Assembly (NCBI RefSeq): GCF_023684385.1
Contig: NZ_JAGSOJ010000001.1
Coordinates: 1,201,146 to 1,265,145 of the forward strand
From: Oceanirhabdus seepicola
GTDB lineage: Bacteria; Bacillota; Clostridia; Clostridiales; Clostridiaceae
Length of the DNA stretch: 64,000 bases
Direction: 5' to 3'
In this document: piece by piece, positions 52,672 to 60,812 of the stretch
Numbering within the stretch: position 1 is the stretch's first letter
Layout of the letters: each line of letters starts with the position of its first letter
The notes under the pieces: generated by a model
Database searches by the model: none
What the model was told of the DNA's origin: nothing
Seen by the model: only the letters and a program-made list of their open reading frames with translations
Position numbers and translations under genes: made by a program

Positions 52672-52997
52672 TTTTTTTCTCTCCTTTATCATCTTCAGTT
52701 TATACGGCGCATTCCACGCGCTTGTTATAATATTATATTCATAGTGATGCGCCCTTGTTATTAATTATGGGGACAGTTCATGAATTCATGTTAAACAAGG
52801 TAGGGATGGTTCATAAATTTCATTTAAAACGATAATTAGACAAGTCAAATACATAGTTAACTAAACACGATTTTAGCAACAATTCTATGGTATAATTTTG
52901 AATATAATCTTATTTATGTTAAGATATATTATTAGATAGTATATAATTTATATCTATCTAAACGCTTTTAAAACTAACTTGAAAAGAGGGCATAAAC
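52672..52997. other. 330-bp gap with two GGTTCATAA motifs
   Basis: Upstream of two divergent genes. It contains GGGGACAGTTCATGAATTCA (52769-52788) and TAGGGATGGTTCATAAATTT (52801-52820), two direct copies of the recurring motif without their inverted partners. A direct repeat GCGC(A)...CTTGTTAT(A/T)A lies near 52712-52762. Confidence 0.45.
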
Positions 52998-53462
52998 ATG
53001 AACTACGATTTTAGAAAAGTAAACATTAAAGATGTTGAAGATATCTTAACCTGGAAATATGAAGGGATTTATTCTCTTTATGACAATGATAGAACTCAGG
53101 GGAAAATAAACTGGATAAAAAGTTTGCCAGAAGATGAAAACGCATTTTCAGTTTGTAATGATAAAAATGAATTAGTAGCACACTTCGAGATCTACATTAA
53201 AGAAAAAATTAATTTTGCAGTTCAAATGAGACCAAGCTTAACTGGAAAAGGTATGGGAAGAGAACTTATACAATCTTTTTTAGATTTTGCTAAGATAAAA
53301 TATAACCTTGAAAGTATAGAATTATTTGTTGTTAAATTTAATGAGAGAGCTATCAAAGCATATGAAAATGTAGGCTTTGAAAAAGTTAAAGAATATTCTG
53401 CTAAACTTAGCATCTCAGATACTGAAGAAACAGAATTTGTAGTTATGGAAAAATATTTTTAA
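52998..53462 (+). CDS. GNAT family N-acetyltransferase
   Basis: A 154-residue acetyltransferase. YDFRKVNIKDVEDILTWKYE starts the fold, VQMRPSLTGKGMGRELIQSF carries the acetyl-CoA loop (LTGKGMG), and VVKFNERAIKAYENVGFEKV is the late motif. The insertion GIYSLYDNDRTQGKINWIKS between the first helix and the sheet resembles acetyltransferases acting on small amines, but the substrate is unknown. AAAAGAGGG lies before the ATG. It ends at a good hairpin. Confidence 0.85.
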   Translation: MNYDFRKVNIKDVEDILTWKYEGIYSLYDNDRTQGKINWIKSLPEDENAFSVCNDKNELVAHFEIYIKEKINFAVQMRPSLTGKGMGRELIQSFLDFAKIKYNLESIELFVVKFNERAIKAYENVGFEKVKEYSAKLSISDTEETEFVVMEKYF

Positions 53463-53479
53463 GTTTGATAACAAACTCC

Positions 53480-53503
53480 AGGAGATAGAAAAAACTATCT
53501 CCT
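53480..53503 (+). terminator. Terminator of the GNAT gene
   Basis: AGGAGATAG pairs with CTATCTCCT around an A-rich loop, 17 bp after the stop codon. It runs directly into the family A element. Confidence 0.6.
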
Positions 53504-53600
53504 CAGGCTGTTGAAAAAATAAACATGTCCGATTGCAAAGTTATTTTGATTATTTTCTAGGCACTAAATCACTTGCATCACTATATGTAAGTGATTTACT
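53504..53600. repeat. Family A miniature element, truncated
   Basis: CAGGCTGTTGAAAAAATAAA then CATGTCC, GATTGCAAAG, TTTTCTAGGCACT and TATGTAAGTGATT match the left two-thirds of the 23.6-kb copy in order. The right end is missing, and the MarR stop codon lies at the break point. Its first ten bases are family B-like, so it may be a hybrid. Confidence 0.55.
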
Positions 53601-54042
53601 ACTCCATTTTTTCATCAAAGTCTTTTTTTAAGATGTCTAGAAATCTAGATATAACTTTTTTTTCACTTTCATCAAAGTTTTCAAATAGCATCTCATCACT
53701 TTTCATTGCTTCCAAGTGTAGCTTTTCGTGTTTTAAAAAAATCTCTTCACCTTTTTTTGTAAGGCTGAAATACTTTTCCTTCTTATTTTCTTCAGTTTGA
53801 TAAGAAGTTACATATTCTTTTGCTATCAACTTTTTTGTTATTTTAGTAACTGCACCTTTAGTTACTTTTAAATAGGCTGTAATCTTTGTAACGTTAGCCC
53901 GCTCAGTTCTACCAACATAATCAATAGCATGCACTTCATTTATGTTCAAACCCCAATAATTATCTAAAAAGGCTTTCTCATTGTATTCTGTGAAGAGTTG
54001 AAAGATTTCCATTAATTTGTTTATCATTAACTTATTCTTCAT
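53599..54042 (-). CDS. MarR family transcriptional regulator
   Basis: A 147-residue MarR protein: AIDYVGRTERANVTKITAYL, then KVTKGAVTKITKKLIAKEYV and the wing SYQTEENKKEKYFSLTKKGE, followed by a C-terminal dimer helix. The ATG at 54042 has GGGGGA seven bases upstream. An earlier ATG (54057) would overlap the stop of the cyclase gene. The gene is co-transcribed with the cyclase gene. The stop codon lies against a truncated family A repeat, so the last residues may have been changed. The twin motifs before the cyclase gene are its probable operators. Confidence 0.85.
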   Translation of the reverse strand: MKNKLMINKLMEIFQLFTEYNEKAFLDNYWGLNINEVHAIDYVGRTERANVTKITAYLKVTKGAVTKITKKLIAKEYVTSYQTEENKKEKYFSLTKKGEEIFLKHEKLHLEAMKSDEMLFENFDESEKKVISRFLDILKKDFDEKME

Positions 54043-54056
54043 ATTCTTTTCCCCCA

Positions 54057-54629
54057 TTACCCTACATCAACTAAAACTCTGGTAGCTAATCCAGTTGCAA
54101 ATGGATTTTCTATCCACATAGTGTACACATTAAATTTTTCACCCATTTCAATATTTAATTTACTTAAATCTAAGTTTTCTATAACATAAGTAGTATTTTC
54201 TTCTGACATTACATCTGCTTGAAAATGTTCCTTACCTTTACGAATTCCTGCACAATCAATGCCAATAAAACATACTTTTTTTTCAAGTAAATAAGTTATT
54301 AGTTCCCAGCTAAGCACATGGTGTTGATTTACATATACCTTACTTCCATATGGATAACTAATTTGGATATTAGTTTTGAATATTACAAAGTAATTCTCTT
54401 CTATTTGTATATCTTTTAAGACTTCCATTCCTATTTCTTGATCCAAATCATAATTTGTGCAATCAATTAAAACGCCTGTAGTTTTAAAATAATCTATAGG
54501 GACATTACTCTTTTTATACACATCTATGTGAGTACCTACATGTCCTGCGTTTACAAGTTTATTTTCTTGCGATTTTAACCACTTCCAAACCTCATGATCT
54601 TTATCTATTTTTAGGGTTATATCTATCAT
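54057..54629 (-). CDS. Cyclase family protein (kynurenine formamidase-like)
   Basis: A 190-residue metal-dependent hydrolase of the cyclase (PF04199-type) family. The metal motif AGHVGTHIDVYKKS gives H30, H34 and D36. VLIDCTNYD and FVIFKTNIQIS are the central strands, and VCFIGIDCAGIRKGKEHFQA the late motif. The usual second His-rich segment is shortened, and the protein is slightly shorter than typical KynB (about 205). Substrates in this family are N-formylkynurenine or other cyclic amides and lactones. GGAGTGAT precedes the ATG. The MarR gene follows directly in the operon and probably controls it. Confidence 0.78.
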   Translation of the reverse strand: MIDITLKIDKDHEVWKWLKSQENKLVNAGHVGTHIDVYKKSNVPIDYFKTTGVLIDCTNYDLDQEIGMEVLKDIQIEENYFVIFKTNIQISYPYGSKVYVNQHHVLSWELITYLLEKKVCFIGIDCAGIRKGKEHFQADVMSEENTTYVIENLDLSKLNIEMGEKFNVYTMWIENPFATGLATRVLVDVG

Positions 54630-54650
54630 ATTATCACTCCTTATACTTTT

Positions 54651-54699
54651 TTGTTTCCTTGTAAACTATTTTGTACTATTTTTGTTTCCTTGTCAACTA
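54651..54699 (-). promoter_or_regulatory. Twin operators overlapping the cyclase-MarR promoter
   Basis: TTGTTTCCTTGTAAACTA (54651-54668) and TTGTTTCCTTGTCAACTA (54682-54699) are 31 bp apart. Each contains the near-palindrome GTTTNC-N2-GNAAAC or a one-base variant. On the minus strand TTGACA (54691-54696), 17 bp and CAAAAT (54668-54673) form the promoter, so one site covers the -35 and the other the start point. Confidence 0.65.
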
Positions 54700-54842
54700 T
54701 ATTTCGTTTAAAAATTATTCTATCTTATCAGAATTAGATTTTTCACATTTTCATCACATTTAAACGTTATAATTGATATATAAAGAAATTACTAAGAATT
54801 TTTTTAGAATGAAGAAAAATATATCTGTAAGGTGGATTCCCT

Positions 54843-55532
54843 ATGAAAAAAATACTGATAGTTGAAGATGAGAAGCAATTATCCCAAGTCATGTGTCTTT
54901 ATTTATCTAAAGAAGGATATGAGTGCATTACTGCTTACAATGGTACTGATGGTGAGAAACTTTTAAATGAAGATACATTTGATCTTGTAATTTTAGATAT
55001 TATGATGCCTGGTAAAGATGGTTGGAGTCTACTTAGAAAAATCAAATCCCAAGGAGATACTCCTGTAATTATAACAACAGCTAGAGTGGAAGAAGACGAT
55101 AGAGTTTTTGGATTGGAATTAGGCGCAGACGATTACATGACTAAACCCTTAAGTATGAGAGAGCTTGTTTTAAGGGTAAAATTAAGAATATCTTCTATCA
55201 ATTCTTTAAAAGAAACTGAGAAAAATAATTTAATATCACTTGGAACACTTAAAATTAATGAACAGACACATGTGGTGACAGTTAATAATGAAACTATACC
55301 GTTCACCCCTAAGGAATATAACCTATTAGTATTTCTTTGCAGAAATATTAATATTGTCTTCTCTAGAGACAAACTTTTAAATGAGGTATGGGGATATGAT
55401 TTCTATGGAGATACTCGTACAGTTGATACCCATATAAAGAAACTACGAGAAAAAGTTTCTTTATGCAAAAGTAACCTTAAAACAATATGGAAGATTGGAT
55501 ATAAATTTGAATGGAGTGAAACAAATGAGTAG
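54843..55532 (+). CDS. OmpR/PhoB family response regulator
   Basis: A 229-residue regulator. The receiver domain has LIVEDEKQLSQVMCLYLSKE, the acceptor in DLVILDIMMPGKDGW (D52), ITTARVEEDDRVFGLELGAD and DDYMTKP. The C-terminal winged helix (~130-229) has TIPFTPKEYNLLVFLCRNIN, LLNEVWGYDFYGDTRTVDTH and IKKLREKVSLC. The kinase gene overlaps its 3' end by 8 bp. The next downstream gene after the pair encodes a secreted RG-repeat protein that may be a target. Confidence 0.93.
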   Translation: MKKILIVEDEKQLSQVMCLYLSKEGYECITAYNGTDGEKLLNEDTFDLVILDIMMPGKDGWSLLRKIKSQGDTPVIITTARVEEDDRVFGLELGADDYMTKPLSMRELVLRVKLRISSINSLKETEKNNLISLGTLKINEQTHVVTVNNETIPFTPKEYNLLVFLCRNINIVFSRDKLLNEVWGYDFYGDTRTVDTHIKKLREKVSLCKSNLKTIWKIGYKFEWSETNE

Positions 55533-56922
55533 GATTACTAAGAAGTTCTTAAAATATTTTCTTATAACAATATCATGTATAGTCTTGATATGCTTTATAT
55601 TAAGTTCACTCTTCTTATCAAAATTGTATATTAGTCAACAGTATTCTACCCTTTCAGCTGAAAGTAATACCATTCTAGGCAGCTATCTCACAGGTTATCA
55701 ATATAAAAACAACGATTTCAAAGGAGTTTTAGTGGATAGTTTAACTCATGAAGAAATATGGTCAACTCAGAATAAGGGTATGATGCATGGAATGAATGGT
55801 CGTTCAAATAATTTTTTCTCACATTTTGATTATTCAACATTAGAGGATAAAGGTACTACCCAACACCCAAACGGAACAGTTTATCTATATTATAAGAAAC
55901 CAACCACCTATGGAGACCTATATGTATTTAGAAGTAAGATTTATGTTGATAATTATTTAAAAATAATATATTTAATTCTGGGAATAATATTTCTAATTGG
56001 AATTATCATATCAATACCAATGGCAATACTTCTTGGAAAAAAATTTACTACTCCTGTTCTTAATTTAAAAAAGAATGCGGAAGCCATAGCTTCTGGAGCT
56101 TATAGTTCATTTTCATTAACTCTAGAAAATACAAATGATGAACTTGAAGATCTATCTTATGCAATGGAACATATGAAAAATCAACTTAGCCTTAAAGATA
56201 AATTACAACGAGAATTTATAGCTAATGTCTCTCATGATTTTAAAACTCCGCTCAGTATAATAAGAAATTGTAATGAGGCAATATATGACGATCTATTAGA
56301 TAAAGATGGGGTTAAGGCATATTCTAATAGTTCAATAGTTCAAGTAGATAGATTAAATAAAATGGTATCTAATATTATGCATCTATCTAAATTACAAAGT
56401 TTAGAATATCCACTGAATCGTAAATGGGTGAATATATCTGAGTTTATTAGCTCAATAGAAAAAGATTTTACTATATTTTTAAATGAAAAGAATATTTCTC
56501 TAAATGTACTGTATTCTGATGAAATTTCTGACAAAAAAATATTTATTGATGAACACCAACTTCATAGATGTATGGTAAATTTCTTAAGTAATAGTGCTAT
56601 AGTTACACCCAATGATAGTTATATAACACTCAGAATTTATCATGTTAACTCTGATGTTATTCTTGGAACAGCTCATGGAGAAAGTTCATCAAATAATTAT
56701 ATTAAGATATCTATAGAAGATAATGGTCCTGGAATAGATGATGATTTAATAAATCTCATCTGGGATAGATACACTAAGAACTCTCAAAGCGGTGGCATGG
56801 GACTAGGTCTAGCTATTAATAAGGAAATTCTAACAAAACATAACTTCCTTTATGACGTTAAGAATGCAGTAGATGGAGGAGCGATTTTTTCCTTCTACAT
56901 TCCAAATAAACACTTTAAATAA
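55525..56922 (+). CDS. Sensor histidine kinase with Met/His-rich extracellular loop
   Basis: A 465-residue kinase. Membrane segments lie at ~10-32 and ~147-170, with an extracellular sensor of about 115 residues between that holds the unusual stretch NKGMMHGMNGRSNNFFSHFD (about 83-102). HAMP is at ~170-225, and the acceptor His is in ANVSHDFKTPLSIIRN (H237). ATPase motifs are MVNFLSNSAIV, EDNGPGIDDDLI and GGMGLGLAINKE. The Met- and His-rich loop could bind a metal such as copper or silver, which is a guess. The ATG at 55525 overlaps the regulator gene and has GGAGTGA upstream. Confidence 0.92.
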   Translation: MSRITKKFLKYFLITISCIVLICFILSSLFLSKLYISQQYSTLSAESNTILGSYLTGYQYKNNDFKGVLVDSLTHEEIWSTQNKGMMHGMNGRSNNFFSHFDYSTLEDKGTTQHPNGTVYLYYKKPTTYGDLYVFRSKIYVDNYLKIIYLILGIIFLIGIIISIPMAILLGKKFTTPVLNLKKNAEAIASGAYSSFSLTLENTNDELEDLSYAMEHMKNQLSLKDKLQREFIANVSHDFKTPLSIIRNCNEAIYDDLLDKDGVKAYSNSSIVQVDRLNKMVSNIMHLSKLQSLEYPLNRKWVNISEFISSIEKDFTIFLNEKNISLNVLYSDEISDKKIFIDEHQLHRCMVNFLSNSAIVTPNDSYITLRIYHVNSDVILGTAHGESSSNNYIKISIEDNGPGIDDDLINLIWDRYTKNSQSGGMGLGLAINKEILTKHNFLYDVKNAVDGGAIFSFYIPNKHFK

Positions 56923-57210
56923 GCTATGGTGACGCCAAGATTGCTCCCCCCGAAGTCAGATTTAAATTTGGAGTTGAGGGAGTTCAAGATTAAGGAATAC
57001 AAGGAACGAGCAGCGCAGTGTACGAATTATGTACATGAGCAGCACAGAGAGTTGTAATGACGCAGAGATTGAGCTTCATCAAAGTCAAATTTAAATTTGG
57101 AGTTGAGGGAGTTCAAGATCAAGGAATACAAGGAACGAGCAGCGCAGTGTACGAATTATGTACATGAGCAGCACAGAGAGTTGTAATGACGCAGAGATTG
57201 AGCTTCATCA
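56923..57210. repeat. Family B repeats, fragment plus a 129-bp tandem pair
   Basis: A right-end fragment (GTGACGCCAAGATTG, about 56928-56943) is followed by two almost identical 129-bp units, 56953-57081 and 57082-57210. Each runs AAGTCARATTTAAATTTGGA, GAACGAGCAGCGCAGTGTAC, GAATTATGTACATGAGCAGC, GACGCAGAGATTGAGCTTCA. Outer ends TTTGGAGTTGA and TCAACTCCAAA are inverted. The array separates the kinase gene from the secreted RG-repeat gene. Confidence 0.7.
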
Positions 57211-57305
57211 ACTCCAAATTTCACAATTTCATCACATTTTAGCCATAGTTCCATCAAGTCACATTGATATTATATATTTATCAAATAACTTTGGAGGTCT
57301 TAATT

Positions 57306-57851
57306 ATGAAAAAGAAATCTTTAATCGGTATTGGTTTAGTTGCAATTTTATCACTAGGTACTATTGTATCAGTTTCAGCTGACACTGCTGACAACAACTT
57401 AAGAAATGGTAGAGGTAGATATAACTCAAACTTCAGAAGTAACTCTGATAATTCATGTCCTGGTTATGGTATTGTATCAAGAACTAAAGGATATGAAATA
57501 ATTAATAATATTCTTATTGAAAAATTTGATTTATCTCAAGAATATATTGAGGGAGCATTTAATGATGGAAAAACTTTAGGTGAGATTCTTGATGAGAATA
57601 ATATTGATATGGAAGAATTTAAAAAAGAATTTATGGCTATTCGTTTAGCTGAAATTGATGAAGCGGTTAAGAATGGTTCTATAACTAAAGAAGAAGGTGA
57701 AACAATTAAAGAAAATTTCCTATCTAATGAAGATAACATGAACTTCGAGAATCATATGGGTAATGGATTTAATGGCAGAGGTAATGGTAGAGGTAATGGA
57801 CGTGGTCAAGGTCGTGGTAGAGGCCAAGGTCGTGGTGGATGCTGTAACTAG
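57306..57851 (+). CDS. Secreted DUF2680-like protein with RG-repeat tail
   Basis: A 181-residue secreted protein. The signal peptide is SLIGIGLVAILSLGTIVSVS with cleavage after SADT or nearby. A spacer rich in Asn and Arg (NNLRNGRGRYNSNFRSNSDN) follows. The central helical region (~60-145) has EYIEGAFNDGKTLGEILDEN and IDEAVKNGSITKEEGETIKE, the DUF2680 pattern. The tail is GRGNGRGNGRGQGRGRGQGR and ends in GGCCN, so it is strongly basic with a Cys pair at the end. It follows the OmpR/HK genes, separated by tandem repeats. CTTTGGAGG lies before the ATG. Function unknown; surface binding to polyanions or metal would fit. Confidence 0.7.
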   Translation: MKKKSLIGIGLVAILSLGTIVSVSADTADNNLRNGRGRYNSNFRSNSDNSCPGYGIVSRTKGYEIINNILIEKFDLSQEYIEGAFNDGKTLGEILDENNIDMEEFKKEFMAIRLAEIDEAVKNGSITKEEGETIKENFLSNEDNMNFENHMGNGFNGRGNGRGNGRGQGRGRGQGRGGCCN

Positions 57852-57900
57852 CCTTTTGTGTCCCTCTTTTCCTATATATCTTTCTTAGACATATTCAAAT

Positions 57901-57941
57901 AAAGAAAGTTCAAGTTTTGTAATAAAACTTGAACTTTCTTT
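57901..57941. terminator. Bidirectional terminator
   Basis: AAAGAAAGTTCAAGTTTT pairs with AAAACTTGAACTTTCTTT around GTAAT, between the convergent genes ending at 57851 and 57954. Confidence 0.8.
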
Positions 57942-57953
57942 TAAATTTTATCT

Positions 57954-58502
57954 CTATTTAAGGATACTCTTTATTCTGTTAACAACCTTTTCGGACAATG
58001 GTTGTTCCATAGCTCTTTCAAGTAAGTTTCTGTGTTTAATCCCCTCTTTAACAAGGTAGTCTTCAATCATCTTAACCTTAGGCTCTCTCCCAGGGATAAG
58101 CTGATATAGTACAAACCAATCCTCAAGTGCAGTCTTAGGTATAATCACTCCATGATAATCCTCTTCTCCGACTATTGCCGCTGAATCAAATATCATACTA
58201 TATATTCCATCCTCTGTTTCGATTTTGAAGTCTCCCATTAAATCCACCATAGTATTCCCAACCTTATAGTTTAAGAAGTGCTTTGTTCTAAAAGGCGCTT
58301 TATATGGAAGTTGATTGTATTCTCCAAGCTTTAAGAATATCTCATGAGCTTTATGAGCATCCTCTTCCTCAACAATTATATCAATATCATCAGGTTCTTT
58401 AACAATCCCATATAGATGCAAAAGTACTGATGCTCCAATACCCCATCTTACTTTATTCTCATTTAACTGACTTGCAATTTTTATTAATGCTTCTCTCTCC
58501 AT
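57954..58502 (-). CDS. Nucleotidyltransferase-like protein (AbiEii/MNT type)
   Basis: A 182-residue protein of the nucleotidyltransferase superfamily. KVRWGIGASVLLHLYGIVKE, then the metal motif PDDIDIIVEEED (two Asp) are the G-[GS]-x-x-x and D-x-D core. NTMVDLMGDF gives the third Asp region. C-terminal helices (ALEDWFVLYQLIPGREPKVK) follow. Such proteins include antitoxin/toxin-type MNT enzymes and aminoglycoside-type transferases, but no HEPN partner lies nearby. It is a stand-alone gene; the start is preceded by a weak AGAGG-type site. Confidence 0.7.
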   Translation of the reverse strand: MEREALIKIASQLNENKVRWGIGASVLLHLYGIVKEPDDIDIIVEEEDAHKAHEIFLKLGEYNQLPYKAPFRTKHFLNYKVGNTMVDLMGDFKIETEDGIYSMIFDSAAIVGEEDYHGVIIPKTALEDWFVLYQLIPGREPKVKMIEDYLVKEGIKHRNLLERAMEQPLSEKVVNRIKSILK

Positions 58503-58594
58503 TACTTATACCTCTATTCTTATATCCTTTTACTTTTCTCCATCATTATATCATAAATTCACTTTTTATTTATTCTCTCGCAAAAGATATTAAG

Positions 58595-59725
58595 CTATTC
58601 TTTCTCCACAATTTTTTCAATAAGTTTCAGTACTTGTTCTCCCTCTTCTTTTGACTTTAACCCAATAAAATCATCAAAGAAGATTCCGTTTTTGTTTATC
58701 TGGAAGCCTACAAGCCTCTTATCCTTTAAATATAAACTTACCCTTACGAATTTTTTTTCATCATAATTTAACTCATTCATCTCCTGAGTCGTTATTGTAT
58801 CAACTGATATGTTATTGATGACCTCATATATCTGTTCTATTTTCACCTTATCTTCAACTTCAAACTCTTGATAGTAATCTTTTGGCCCATTTTCACTGTA
58901 TGAAACATCTATTGATTCAATATCCTCAAGAGATACATTCCAAAGAGGATTTCCTATTGGTGCCTTTTTCTTAATATAAATAATCATTCCCTTTGGTTTA
59001 TCCACTCCCGAAAATTCATTCAAATCATGCTCACATACAACATTCATTACTGCTTTTGTTCCCGTAAGCTCCATTCTTAACTTAAATATATCACCCTTTA
59101 AGACATTACTATTTCCATGGAATGATACATCTCCACCGTCTTTATAGATTGTACCAGAAAGGCTAAGTGTCCCATAAGATTTTTTTTTCTTTTCTTCATC
59201 CTCTTTATCACTTGGATTGTCTTTAATTTTTGTCTGTGCTATAGAATTCTCATATTTATAGAATTGATTTTCTGCTGCTTTATTCATTAACTTAAAACTA
59301 AAATCATGAATATACACATTGGGATTCTCCCAATCCCATTTAATGTTGAAATCATCTTTACTACTTTTTCTCTCAAATGGCATTCTTATATTATCTCTAT
59401 ACATCTCTTGTCCATTCTCATCAATAGCAATATACTCAACATCACCTAACCCCTCAAGAATATTACCTTTTTCTTTTACATGCCATGGATTAAATTCAAG
59501 TGTACTGAATTTCAAATTATATTCTTTTGATGGTATTTCATCATCTACAGTCTCGTCCATAACAGTTATCTTCATCTTTTCAAATGTGGGTACTAAAGTT
59601 TCACTCAATTTCTCTTCAATTTTCTTTATTTCAATATGATAAATAATTTTATTTCCCAGAAAATATATTCCTATAAATAGTACTACAAGAATTACTGCAA
59701 CTCTTATTTTTTTATGCTTAATCAT
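58595..59725 (-). CDS. Membrane-anchored extracellular family protein, copy 5 (long form)
   Basis: A 376-residue protein: MIKHKKIR, one membrane segment (VAVILVVLFIGIYFLGNKII), then family domain 1 with PTFEKMKITVMDETVDDEIP, YNLKFSTLEFN, VEYIAIDENGQ and IRMPFERKSSKDDFNIKWD. Domain 2, shared with the other long members, has AVMNVVCEHDLNEFSGVDKP, NPLWNVSLEDIESIDVSYSE and LVGFQINKNGIFFDDFIGLK. The ATG overlaps the lipoprotein stop by 8 bp, with GGGGTG upstream, so the two are translationally coupled. A longer frame to 59797 would overlap further. No known domain recognised. Confidence 0.62.
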   Translation of the reverse strand: MIKHKKIRVAVILVVLFIGIYFLGNKIIYHIEIKKIEEKLSETLVPTFEKMKITVMDETVDDEIPSKEYNLKFSTLEFNPWHVKEKGNILEGLGDVEYIAIDENGQEMYRDNIRMPFERKSSKDDFNIKWDWENPNVYIHDFSFKLMNKAAENQFYKYENSIAQTKIKDNPSDKEDEEKKKKSYGTLSLSGTIYKDGGDVSFHGNSNVLKGDIFKLRMELTGTKAVMNVVCEHDLNEFSGVDKPKGMIIYIKKKAPIGNPLWNVSLEDIESIDVSYSENGPKDYYQEFEVEDKVKIEQIYEVINNISVDTITTQEMNELNYDEKKFVRVSLYLKDKRLVGFQINKNGIFFDDFIGLKSKEEGEQVLKLIEKIVEKE

Positions 59726-60800
59726 ACAACACCCCATTACTAAAGAAATACACATCTGAAATACCCACTGGATTATTTTCGTCACTTTCTTCAACACCTA
59801 AAATTGTTAACTTTACATACTCAGTTGTTTCAAAATCACTTAAATCAAATAAATCAGTTTTCCCTACATCTGAATATTTAACATTTTTAATAATTTTTTC
59901 TCCATTAGATAATTCAATCTCAACCTTTGTTAATCTATCAGTTTTAATACTTCCTATAGGTCCATTTACAATTACTATGCTCTGAAGCATTACAGGCTTA
60001 TGGAAATTAAAAGTCACCGTTTCCCCCAAACCACGAGTTTCATTATTCCCTATCCAATTTGTTTTTATATTCCCATCAGTTAAACTCTTTGGTGAATGCC
60101 CTTGAAAATATGTTTTCCCTTCTACTTTTGCAAAATGACCTGGTATTGCCCGAGTAACTCTACCCCAATTGTTTAAAGATCCATCGTACATTATTAGGTA
60201 ATCTCCATTTTTAAACCTTCTCAATTTATAAGTATAGAAATTAGAACATAACATATCTTCTCTATAGAACTCTCCTTTTTTCTCAACAGAGCAAGTGATT
60301 ATGTTATTTTCATATTCATCTGTTATTACCTTTAATATTTTTATATCTGATTCTTCTTCAATAAAATCTCTACCTCCGCCATAAACAATTGGAGCATGTC
60401 CCGCTTTCCCATCAAGATACATAATTCCTACTCTTCTTAGCTGTGCTATACGATCCCATTCATTTTCATAATATTTACCTAGAGCATTCAATATACTTTT
60501 GCTTCTTTCACTTACCTTCCATGAATCCACAAATGAATATATAATACTATGCTCCTCAATCCCAATTATCTCAGTATTCCCATCAGTAACCCTTTCTTCT
60601 AGCAAATCCATAGCTGACTCATCACTCAATTCATTAAAAACTAGATTATCAGCTTTTATAAGAAATTCTCTAATCTCTTGAATATAAACATCCTGTGATT
60701 TTTTAACTAATCTGCTCGTACCATGATTTTTCTGAGGTGTACATGCTGTCATCATTATAGCAATCACTATTATAAACACCATATTTCTTTTCAGCTTCAT
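59718..60800 (-). CDS. Lipoprotein with discoidin-like C-terminal domain
   Basis: A 360-residue lipoprotein with signal MVFIIVIAIMMTAC (lipobox Cys at 20). The middle (~40-225) is a mixed domain of unknown type, with GYGYG-like turn VYGGGRDFIEEESDI. The C-terminal ~115 residues fit a galactose-binding/NADase-type glycan-binding (discoidin-like) fold: SPKSLTDGNIKTNWIGNNET, ETVTFNFHKPVMLQSIVIVN, KVEIELSNGEKIIKNVKY and FETTEYVKLTILGVEES. This fold often binds sugars on surfaces. It lies 12 bp after the long family gene at 60813 and overlaps the next one, making a coupled three-gene operon. Confidence 0.72.
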   Translation of the reverse strand: MKLKRNMVFIIVIAIMMTACTPQKNHGTSRLVKKSQDVYIQEIREFLIKADNLVFNELSDESAMDLLEERVTDGNTEIIGIEEHSIIYSFVDSWKVSERSKSILNALGKYYENEWDRIAQLRRVGIMYLDGKAGHAPIVYGGGRDFIEEESDIKILKVITDEYENNIITCSVEKKGEFYREDMLCSNFYTYKLRRFKNGDYLIMYDGSLNNWGRVTRAIPGHFAKVEGKTYFQGHSPKSLTDGNIKTNWIGNNETRGLGETVTFNFHKPVMLQSIVIVNGPIGSIKTDRLTKVEIELSNGEKIIKNVKYSDVGKTDLFDLSDFETTEYVKLTILGVEESDENNPVGISDVYFFSNGVLYD

Positions 60801-60812
60801 AATATGTCCCCC

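Noticed and set aside
56953..57210. A CRISPR array
   Set aside because: There are only two units of 129 bp with no short spacers between them and no cas gene in the window.
57158..57382. A 74-codon frame across the tandem repeat
   Set aside because: It starts inside the 129-bp repeat and overlaps the well-supported secreted protein gene in another frame.
58454..58502. An AbiEii/AbiEi or HEPN/MNT toxin-antitoxin pair
   Set aside because: The nucleotidyltransferase-like gene has no partner gene on either side, so a toxin-antitoxin role is not supported.
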